Of a DNA stretch of 64,000 nucleotides, positions 58,368-64,000 are shown piece after piece. The DNA lies in the NCBI GenBank assembly GCA_026003755.1, contig BPHV01000002.1:1-64000 (forward strand), written 5' to 3'. This stretch comes from Candidatus Roseilinea sp. Lineage in GTDB: Bacteria > Chloroflexota > Anaerolineae > J036 > Brachytrichaceae. The position numbers and the translations under genes were made by a program. Within the stretch, counting starts at the first letter, position 1. Every line of letters starts with the position of its first letter. The notes under the pieces are model-generated. The model was not told where the DNA came from. It saw nothing but the letters and a program-made list of their open reading frames with translations, and searched no databases.

Positions 58368-58787
58368 ATGTTGAAGTACAACCTGCTCCACCCCGAAATT
58401 CTCGAAGCGCTTGGCGGAGCCGGCCACGGCTCCAAAATCCTCATTGCCGACGGCAACTACCCGTTCAGCACGCGAGCTTATCCGGCGGCGCGGCGCGTGT
58501 ACCTTAACCTGGCGCCGGGCTTGGTGAACGCTGTGGAGGTGCTGCGCGTGTTGGTGGGGGCCATCCCCATCGAGGCCGCCGACATCATGCTCACGGCTGA
58601 GGGGACGGAGGCGCCGATCATCGCCGAGTTTCGGGCGCTCTTGCCGAAGGATGTGCCGGTGCGCGGTCACGAACGCTTTGCGTTCTATGATCTTTGCCGC
58701 GACCCCGACACGGCGCTGGTCATCGCCACCGGCGAACAGCGCGTCTACGCCAACATCCTGCTCACAGTCGGCGTAGTGAAGCCGTGA
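58368..58787 (+). CDS. RbsD/FucU family sugar mutarotase
   Basis: 139 residues. Family pattern LLHPEILEALGGAGHGSKIL with the catalytic His, IADGNYPFSTRAYPAARRVY, and the C-terminal ALVIATGEQRVYANILLTVG. RbsD and FucU interconvert anomers of ribose or fucose. The GHG-centred start and the length fit FucU slightly better; not certain. Stands 98 bases after the aldehyde dehydrogenase. A bidirectional hairpin follows. Confidence 0.9.
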   Translation: MLKYNLLHPEILEALGGAGHGSKILIADGNYPFSTRAYPAARRVYLNLAPGLVNAVEVLRVLVGAIPIEAADIMLTAEGTEAPIIAEFRALLPKDVPVRGHERFAFYDLCRDPDTALVIATGEQRVYANILLTVGVVKP

Positions 58788-58789
58788 GC

Positions 58790-58826
58790 GAAGGCGCTCG
58801 GCGCGTTACACATGTCGAGCGCCTTC
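58790..58826. terminator. Bidirectional hairpin between RbsD/FucU and ccmE
   Basis: A perfect 11-bp stem GAAGGCGCTCG (58790-58800) / CGAGCGCCTTC (58816-58826), 15-base loop, between convergent genes. Confidence 0.6.
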
Positions 58827-58831
58827 ACTGC

Positions 58832-59281
58832 CTACTTGCTGGCCTCTTTGGCCGTGTTCTCGTACTTGGTCGGGCACTGCAGCAGCAACGCATCGGGCGA
58901 GTTGCCGGCGTAGAACTTGCCGTCGCCGTTCACCTTGCCGGTGACAATCGCACGCGCTTCGTGCATCAGCGTATCGGGCTTCACACCGCGGTATACCACA
59001 CGAACGCGCTGCGCATTTGGCAGATTGTCGAAGAGGTCTTCGCGCGAGTGCACAACGTCGAACTCCAAGTGCAGCGAGTTCGGGTCATACACGATGCTGT
59101 CGCCGACCACCCAGCCGATCAGCTTGAGCGACCGATCCGGCGCAATCTGGCCCGCCTGTCGTTTGGCGATCAGGTCATTGACCTGAACCTCCATGCTGCT
59201 GTTGCCGATGATGGTGAAGACCATCACAGCGACCACCGCCACGCCGATCAAGCCGATGCCAAACACAAATTTAGGTTTCAT
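58832..59281 (-). CDS. ccmE: Cytochrome c maturation heme chaperone CcmE, C-type (CxxxY)
   Basis: 149 residues. N-terminal membrane anchor (FVFGIGLIGVAVVAVMVFTI) and an OB-fold periplasmic domain (VNDLIAKRQAGQIAPDRSLK, LEFDVVHSREDL, VRVVYRGVKPDTLMHEARAI, VTGKVNGDGKFYAG). The heme-binding site near the C-terminus reads LLQCPTKYEN: Cys takes the place of the classical His of HxxxY, giving the CxxxY form known from archaea and Desulfovibrio. ATG 59281 follows AGAGGTGG. Other ccm genes are not in the window. Confidence 0.9.
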   Translation of the reverse strand: MKPKFVFGIGLIGVAVVAVMVFTIIGNSSMEVQVNDLIAKRQAGQIAPDRSLKLIGWVVGDSIVYDPNSLHLEFDVVHSREDLFDNLPNAQRVRVVYRGVKPDTLMHEARAIVTGKVNGDGKFYAGNSPDALLLQCPTKYENTAKEASK

Positions 59282-59384
59282 CTGCCACCTCTTGTGCAAT
59301 CACCATTGTATGCAATCCCGCTGAGACGCAAGTGAGTTTCGTCACGCCCTCGGCAGAACGTTCGATAGGTTCTCCCAGTCGGAC

Positions 59385-60698
59385 TCATGGCCGCCAGAGC
59401 GTGCCATCCGGCAGCCGGCTCTGCGTCCAGTAGATCACACCGCCCTTGAACTGTCCCACATCGCCGTGGATGGGATATTTCGCAGCTCTTTTCTCGTCAA
59501 CGTCAATGCCCAGGCCAGGTTTATCGTTTGCGTAGAGATAGCCATTGCGCAGCTCAGGGCAGCCGGGGAACACCTCCGGCAGCGGGTCGGGGAAGCCGCT
59601 GAACTCTTGGATGCCGAAGTTGTGCAGGTGCAGGTCGAGATGCACATTGGCGGCATGGCCGACCGGCGACACATCCCCCGGCCCGTGCCAGGCCGTGCGC
59701 ACGCCGAAGGCCTCGCACAGCGCCGCCAGCTTGCGCGCCGGCGTGATTCCACCGATGTTGCTGATGTGTACGCGGATGAAGTCAATCAGTTGCTCCACGA
59801 TCAACGGCTTCCACTCCAGCGGATGGGTGAACAACTCGCCCATGGCCAGCGGCACGGCAGCGTGCTGCCGGATTCGCCGGAACCACTCGATATCCTCCGG
59901 CGCCAGGGCATCTTCTAGGAAGAAGAGCCGATAAGGCTCCAACCGCTTCGCGAAGCGCACCGCCTCGATCGGCGGCAAGCGTTCGTGCACGTCGTGCAGC
60001 AGCGGCGTCTCGAACCCGATCTTGCTACGGATGTAGTCGAACATCCTCTCGACCGACAGCACGTATACGTCGGGGTCATAGTATTCGCCCGGCAGCGCGC
60101 CTTCAGGGCTGCGCGCCTGACCCTTGATGCCGCCGTATACGCCGACGTTGTTGTAGGGTCTCTCCTTCTTGCGCGCCGTGCGCTTCGCACGACTGCCGAG
60201 GGCGTTGTCCTGCTTGGCCAGCCCGCCGTAGCCGCCGAGCTGGCAACGGATGTACATGACGCCCTGCTCCTTGAGGCGATAGACGTTGTCCAACACCTCC
60301 TGCGGGTCGCGCCCGTCGGCATGGCGATAGACGGCCACGCCATCCCGGCTTTTGCCGCCCAGCAGGTCATAGAGCGGCATGTTTGCCAGTTTGCCCTTGA
60401 TGTCCCACAGCGCCTGATCTACGCCGCTGATGGCGTTGTTCAGCGCCGGCCCATTGCGCCAGTAACTATTCTGATAGCACAGTTGCCAGATGTCCTCGAT
60501 GCGCGAGACGTCGCGCCCGATCAGCAGCGGCCGAAGATAATCCTCTACCGCGGCCTTGACCAGCGTGAGGCGCTGGGTGAAGGTGGCGCACCCGACGCCA
60601 TAGAGTCCGGCGTCGGAGGTTTCGACTTTGACCACGGCCAGGCCGATGCCGGCCGGCGCGGTCAGGATGCACTTGATGTTCGTGATCGTAATCGGCAT
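59385..60698 (-). CDS. Enolase-superfamily (mandelate racemase/RspA-like) sugar-acid dehydratase
   Basis: 437 residues. The N-terminal capping domain includes YWRNGPALNNAISGVDQALW; the barrel carries LLHDVHERLPPIEAVRF, FFLEDALAPEDIEW, PLAMGELFTHPLEW, ISNIGGITPARKLAAL and RTAWHGPGDVSPVGHA. These match the mannonate-dehydratase/RspA subgroup (Asp, Glu, Glu metal ligands and catalytic His). The Arg/Lys-rich loop around SRAKRTARKKERP is unusual. Probably D-mannonate or D-gluconate dehydration; not certain. Confidence 0.88.
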   Translation of the reverse strand: MPITITNIKCILTAPAGIGLAVVKVETSDAGLYGVGCATFTQRLTLVKAAVEDYLRPLLIGRDVSRIEDIWQLCYQNSYWRNGPALNNAISGVDQALWDIKGKLANMPLYDLLGGKSRDGVAVYRHADGRDPQEVLDNVYRLKEQGVMYIRCQLGGYGGLAKQDNALGSRAKRTARKKERPYNNVGVYGGIKGQARSPEGALPGEYYDPDVYVLSVERMFDYIRSKIGFETPLLHDVHERLPPIEAVRFAKRLEPYRLFFLEDALAPEDIEWFRRIRQHAAVPLAMGELFTHPLEWKPLIVEQLIDFIRVHISNIGGITPARKLAALCEAFGVRTAWHGPGDVSPVGHAANVHLDLHLHNFGIQEFSGFPDPLPEVFPGCPELRNGYLYANDKPGLGIDVDEKRAAKYPIHGDVGQFKGGVIYWTQSRLPDGTLWRP

Positions 60699-60743
60699 GG
60701 CGAAATCAACCCCAGTGGGATTAAACGCTATGCCTGCCGAAAA

Positions 60744-60777
60744 GCAACAGCGGGGGTGTGGACACCCCCGCTGTTGC
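60744..60777 (-). terminator. Rho-independent terminator of the sulfur operon
   Basis: A perfect 15-bp stem GCAACAGCGGGGGTG (60744-60758) / CACCCCCGCTGTTGC (60763-60777) with a 4-base loop; on the minus strand it is followed by TTTT. Lies just after the DsrE-like stop. Confidence 0.8.
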
Positions 60778-60785
60778 CCTGCGCA

Positions 60786-61289
60786 TCAAATGAAGATGAT
60801 CTGCGCGCCCTCGGTCATGTCAATGAAGTCAGCCGCGGTCACGATGTCCAGCACGCCGTCTACGAAGTCCTCTTTCTTTAGCCCCATCATGTCCACCGAG
60901 AGCTTGCAGGCGTAGAGCTTGGCGCCGCCGTCCACCAGCATTTGCAGATACTCACTTACCGGCGGCACACCCAGCGCCTTCATTTTGTCTTTCATCAACT
61001 TGGTGGCCAGCGCAGTCATGCCGGGCAACACGCCGATCGCGTTGGGGATGCCGGCGTTGTCGGCGTGAATGCCCATCATGCTCATCTTCATGCTCGTGTT
61101 GCCCACCGGCGCGATCTCCAGGTGGTCTTGGCGCGACTTGCGGATGATGTCCAGTCCCCAAAACGTGAAGAAGATCGTCACGTCTATGCCGTTGCCCAGC
61201 GCCGCCCAACCCATCACCAGGGCCGGATAGGCCATGTCGAGCGTGCCCTTCGAGCAAATGAAGGCCATCTTGCGTGTTTCGTCGGTCAT
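60786..61289 (-). CDS. DsrE/DsrF-family (DsrE2-like) sulfur-transfer protein
   Basis: 167 residues. Family features: KMAFICSKGTLDMAYPALVM with Cys12, NGIDVTIFFTFWGLDIIRKS, MKALGVPPVSEYLQMLVDGG and LYACKLSVDMMGLKKEDFVD with a second Cys, typical of DsrE2 persulfide carriers. Last gene of SQR-DUF1641-DsrC-DsrE. GGGAGG precedes ATG 61289. Expected to receive sulfane sulfur from the SQR/DsrC-like partners (inference from known dsr/tus/hdr-like systems). Confidence 0.9.
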   Translation of the reverse strand: MTDETRKMAFICSKGTLDMAYPALVMGWAALGNGIDVTIFFTFWGLDIIRKSRQDHLEIAPVGNTSMKMSMMGIHADNAGIPNAIGVLPGMTALATKLMKDKMKALGVPPVSEYLQMLVDGGAKLYACKLSVDMMGLKKEDFVDGVLDIVTAADFIDMTEGAQIIFI

Positions 61290-61302
61290 TGCACGCCTCC
61301 CG

Positions 61303-61617
61303 CTATACGCACCCTTCCGGCTTGCCCAGCCCGGCGATGTGCGCCACCTTCTTCGCGGGGCCTTTGGGGAAGAGCGCGAACATTTCCTTGGTGCTGATGC
61401 CGGTGCCGGCGGTGATCTGTCGCAGCGTCGGCGAGCGCCCGTTCACGGCGTTCTGGCGGCACCACTCGATCACCTTCCAGTGCTGCGGCGTCAGCTCCGG
61501 GATGCCCTCTTCTTTCGCTATCTCGATGGCGATCTCTTTGGTCCATTCGTCCGGCGAGAGGAGAAAGCCCTCCTCGTTCACCTGAACGGTCTTGCCTGAA
61601 ATCACTCGCGTCGTCAT
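61303..61617 (-). CDS. DsrC/TusE-family sulfur carrier with a single C-terminal Cys
   Basis: 104 residues. DsrC fold pattern: VISGKTVQVNEEGFLLSPDE, LTPQHWKVIEWCRQNAVNGR, SPTLRQITAGTGISTKEMFA, LFPKGPAKKVAHIAGLGKPE. The penultimate Cys (GCV end) is present, but the second conserved Cys about 11 residues upstream (usually ACxIAGL) is Ala here (VAHIAGL). True DsrC needs both; single-Cys forms are TusE-like carriers. ATG 61617, 14 bases from the DsrE-like start. Confidence 0.9.
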   Translation of the reverse strand: MTTRVISGKTVQVNEEGFLLSPDEWTKEIAIEIAKEEGIPELTPQHWKVIEWCRQNAVNGRSPTLRQITAGTGISTKEMFALFPKGPAKKVAHIAGLGKPEGCV

Positions 61618-61641
61618 ATCTACCTCCTCAGCAGGTGCCAC

Positions 61642-61669
61642 TTGCAACCTGTAACTGGTAACGCGTAAC
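61642..61669. repeat. 7-bp-period tandem repeat between DUF1641 and DsrC-like genes
   Basis: Four consecutive 7-base words TTGCAAC, CTGTAAC, TGGTAAC, GCGTAAC, lying directly after the DUF1641 stop codon (61672-61674) and before the DsrC-like ribosome site. Confidence 0.75.
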
Positions 61670-61671
61670 GG

Positions 61672-62401
61672 TCATCGCGAATCTGCCGTCGCCTGTGCGC
61701 CTATATTGCTGAGCATGCGCATGGTGAGCGCCAAACCGCGCCGCACGTTCGGGTCGCGCATCTGCGCCAACAGCGCGCGGTACGAAATGTCCACCGGCGC
61801 GCTCGCCTCCTGCTCGGTCAGCGTGACGGTATTGCGCAGGAAGTTCATCACCTCCGGCTGGGTCATCTCTTTGACCGTGCGCAGAATGAGCACGATGTTG
61901 TCGCCGAGCTGTTTGACATCCTCCTCGGTGAACGAGGTGACGATGTTGTCCACGATGCGCAGGCCGCCTTTCAGGAAGGCGAAGTAGCCCTTTTGCTCCA
62001 TCTCCGCCAACACTTGCGATAGCCCGGTTGAATGCATCTTTGCCGATGGGTGTAACGGCGTCGGTCAGATCGCTCACGCTTTCGAGCGAGTCGAGCAACC
62101 GTTCGATGTTCCGGCCATTGCGCAGCAGCCGCTTGAGCAGGCGCAGCAGGTCGGCCCGATCCACCTCGTTGTGCACCGCCTCGAGTTGCGCAGCGGAAAG
62201 GCGAAACACATCGTTGAGGATGGGCGTGAGATCGTGCATCAGCTCGTCGCGCGCCTGACGTTCGCGCTCCGCGATTTGCGCCTGCTCGGTCAGGTATTGC
62301 ACCTGCGCAGCCAGCGCGTCTATCTTTCGGCTGAGTTCAGCCACGGTTGCTGCGCCGTCGGCCGCAGTCGCGCCGTTGGGGCGGATCAACTCGGTCTCCA
62401 T
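61672..62401 (-). CDS. DUF1641-family protein (frameshifted near 62011)
   Basis: About 242 residues after repair. Coiled-coil N-terminus (VAELSRKIDALAAQVQYLTE, AQIAERERQARDELMHDLTP), then the DUF1641 core split by one extra base: the first frame ends in AFNRAIAS and should continue LAEMEQKGYFAFLKGG, intact in the next frame (ending ALTMRMLSNIGAQATADSR). DUF1641 proteins often accompany SQR or formate-dehydrogenase genes; role unknown. ATG 62401 follows GAGGAGGG. Lies 10 bases downstream of the SQR gene. Confidence 0.82.
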
Positions 62402-62411
62402 GGCGCCCTCC

Positions 62412-63650
62412 TCAATTCAGGCGCTGCTTGCCGGCCATGCTCATCAGCGCCGGCAGCGGCAGCTCCTTGCCCTTCAACAGGATGTGCCAGTACATCCAGC
62501 GGAACAGCAGCTTGCCCCAATGGTTCGCTTCCGATTCTTCCAGCAGCGTGAACGGCCCGACGCCAGGCAGGGGATAGCGGCCGGGCAATGGCTCCACGTC
62601 GTAGTTGAAGTCAATCAGCAGCCCCTTGCCAAAACCGGACTCGATGAAGCAGTTGGCGTGGCCGTCGAACTTGTGCGGCATCTCCAGGCCATCCGCGTAA
62701 TGCACGAAGTTCTCGGCGAAGCATTCCACCGCGAAGTGCGCCACCGAGCCAGCCTTCGAGGTGGGCACGGCGGCCGCGTCACCCAGCGCGAACACGTTGG
62801 GATACGTCGGCGAGACGAAGGTGTGCTTATCCACCGGCACGTAGTTCAGCGCGTCGCCCAGGCCGGAGCGCGCGATGACCTCGTCGCCCATGTTCAACGG
62901 CACACTCACCAACAAATCGTAGGCCACCTCCTGCTCGTCGTAGGAGATGATCTGCTTCGCGTCCGGCTCGACGCGCTCGATCATGAAGTCGGGCACGACC
63001 TGGATGCCCTTCTCCTCCAGCAGCCCGCCCAGGAGCTTGGAAGCGATTGGCCTGGTGAACGCGCCGGAGAGCGGCGTAGCGTAGATCAGCTCGACGCGGT
63101 CGCGCATACCGCGCTCGCGGAAGAACCAATCGGCCAGCATCAAGAACTCCAGCGGGGCTACCGGACACTTGATCGGGTTATCCACCACGTTCACCACTAA
63201 CCGGCCACCCGGCCACGTGCGCAGGTGCTGCGCCAGGGCCAGCGCACCTTCCAGCGTGTAAAAGTCATGGATGGATCGGCGCCACGCGTGCTCGGCCAAG
63301 CCGGGCGTCTGATCGGGGCGAATGTGCGCACCTGTGGCGATCACCAGGAAGTCGTAGTCGAGATAACGACCATCCTTGGCCAGCCGCACGCGGTTGCGCT
63401 CCGTTTCGATCATTTCCACCGGCGAGATGATCAGTTCGACGCCGGGTGGGATGAAGTCGCGTCGCGGCTTCACCACGTCGTGCTTTTTGTAGATGCCGAA
63501 CGGGATGAAGAGGAAGCCGGGCTGATAGTAATGTGTCTCGCTCTGGTCAACGACGGTGATCTTCCATTCGTCGTCTTCCAACATGCGGCGGAGCCGGTTG
63601 GCCACCATGGTGCCGGCGGTACCGGCGCCCAAAATCAACAGCTTCTTCAT
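62412..63650 (-). CDS. sqr: Sulfide:quinone oxidoreductase-like flavoprotein
   Basis: 412 residues, FAD-dependent pyridine nucleotide-disulfide oxidoreductase family. N-terminal FAD site ILGAGTAGTMVANRL, YYQPGFLFIPFGIYK, FLVIATGAHIRPDQTPGL, second dinucleotide region and VFALGDAAAVPTSKAGSV. Redox Cys candidates are Cys162 (DNPIKCPVAPLEF) and Cys334 (DGHANCFIESGFGKG), the spacing seen in SQR. C-terminal amphipathic part FRWMYWHILLKGKELPLP may contact the membrane. Heads the operon SQR-DUF1641-DsrC-DsrE, consistent with sulfide oxidation feeding a sulfur-carrier relay. Confidence 0.9.
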   Translation of the reverse strand: MKKLLILGAGTAGTMVANRLRRMLEDDEWKITVVDQSETHYYQPGFLFIPFGIYKKHDVVKPRRDFIPPGVELIISPVEMIETERNRVRLAKDGRYLDYDFLVIATGAHIRPDQTPGLAEHAWRRSIHDFYTLEGALALAQHLRTWPGGRLVVNVVDNPIKCPVAPLEFLMLADWFFRERGMRDRVELIYATPLSGAFTRPIASKLLGGLLEEKGIQVVPDFMIERVEPDAKQIISYDEQEVAYDLLVSVPLNMGDEVIARSGLGDALNYVPVDKHTFVSPTYPNVFALGDAAAVPTSKAGSVAHFAVECFAENFVHYADGLEMPHKFDGHANCFIESGFGKGLLIDFNYDVEPLPGRYPLPGVGPFTLLEESEANHWGKLLFRWMYWHILLKGKELPLPALMSMAGKQRLN

Positions 63651-63655
63651 GTCGC

Positions 63656-63895
63656 TTACTCCCTAGGCAGCGGCGTCCCGCTGCTCCCCTGTCGAATTAA
63701 GGCGATGTGTGAAAAGATGTCGGCCACGCGCTGCACCGCGCGCAACGCCTTGGCTTGTTGCTCGCCGTCCAGCCGATACACACCGTGCGCATTGGCCCGA
63801 ACGCGAGCTTCATCGGCGCCGAACATCTGCGCCAACGCGCGCAGCCGGCTGTCGTCGGGTGGCCAACGCTCCGGCGCGATGCCGCCGATGACCAC
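63656..63895 (-). CDS. Small protein of unknown function upstream of sqr
   Basis: 79 residues from GTG 63895, whose codon overlaps the upstream stop by one base (TAGTG). The sequence (VIGGIAPERWPPDDSRLRAL, AHGVYRLDGEQQAKALRAVQ) looks like a compact helical protein; not a family I recognise. Six bases separate its stop from the sqr start, so it is likely in the same transcript. Confidence 0.5.
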   Translation of the reverse strand: MVIGGIAPERWPPDDSRLRALAQMFGADEARVRANAHGVYRLDGEQQAKALRAVQRVADIFSHIALIRQGSSGTPLPRE

Positions 63896-64000
63896 TATGC
63901 CCTTTCAGTTCGCTGCCCACCGCGGATCAGGCCGCGCGCGCACAGCAGCCCGATCTCGCTGGGCGATAGTCGCGGCTCGATAGCGGGCGCGGCGGCGAGC
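63895..64000 (-). CDS. C-terminal end of an upstream gene (5' part outside window)
   Basis: Partial frame of 34 residues ending EIGLLCARGLIRGGQRTERA before TAG 63897-63895. Too short to identify. Confidence 0.45.
   Translation of the reverse strand, partial: LAAAPAIEPRLSPSEIGLLCARGLIRGGQRTERA

Overview
The window is GC-rich, densely coded bacterial DNA with genes on both strands. It contains no rRNA, tRNA, CRISPR array or phage module that I can recognise. Gene content points to a Chloroflexota (Anaerolineae-like) bacterium: an FHA plus OmpR-type winged-helix regulator, a DUF11/lamin-tail surface protein, a Uma2 protein, a PreP-like M16 peptidase, CPDVC-type SCO plus PCu(A)C copper chaperones, and a C-type (CxxxY) CcmE. 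This assignment is inference from gene families only. SCO/PCu(A)C, CcmE and a sulfide:quinone oxidoreductase suggest a respiring organism.

Layout. 1-3.2 kb: partial surface protein and a Zn amidohydrolase. 3.2-10.6 kb: housekeeping (asnS, an SbcC/Rad50-like ATPase coupled to a phosphodiesterase, trpC, mscL, dnaN). 10.7-20.6 kb: M16C peptidase, Rel (ppGpp), two alkaline-phosphatase-superfamily enzymes in opposite directions, lgt, a small membrane protein. 20.8-25.7 kb: heterodimeric ABC exporter, membrane-anchored Mrr-like protein, methyltransferase. 25.8-35.1 kb (minus): amidase/molybdenum hydroxylase pair, FHA regulator, then an aminotransferase - small ORF - hflX - site-2 protease - LOG-family run. 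35.6-38.9 kb: MsmX/UgpC-type ATPase, thrB, thrC. 39.1-44.6 kb: copper/redox region with two SCO proteins, PCu(A)C, a small membrane protein, an ISKra4-type insertion sequence with clear ends and target duplication, a Tat lipoprotein and a thioredoxin-like lipoprotein. 44.7-54.5 kb: Uma2, secreted protein, two GNATs, glycosyltransferase, a four-gene ABC-2 exporter operon, purB. 54.6-60.7 kb: two-component system, aldehyde dehydrogenase, RbsD/FucU, ccmE, enolase-superfamily enzyme. 60.8-64 kb (minus): sulfur operon SQR - DUF1641 - DsrC/TusE-like - DsrE-like.

Most striking observations: (1) the thioredoxin-like lipoprotein at 44164-44601 has an in-frame TGA exactly where the first Cys of the CxxC redox motif belongs, followed by a perfect 7-bp hairpin at the spacing expected of a bacterial SECIS element, making it a candidate exported selenoprotein; (2) many first-of-operon genes have a -10 hexamer only 7-9 nt before the start codon, implying widespread leaderless transcription; (3) four degenerate 7-bp-period repeat tracts lie at gene ends or inside a coding region (purB, in frame); (4) at least five genes carry a single-base insertion frameshift, mostly an extra C or G in a C/G run, which looks more like a sequence-quality signature than real gene decay.
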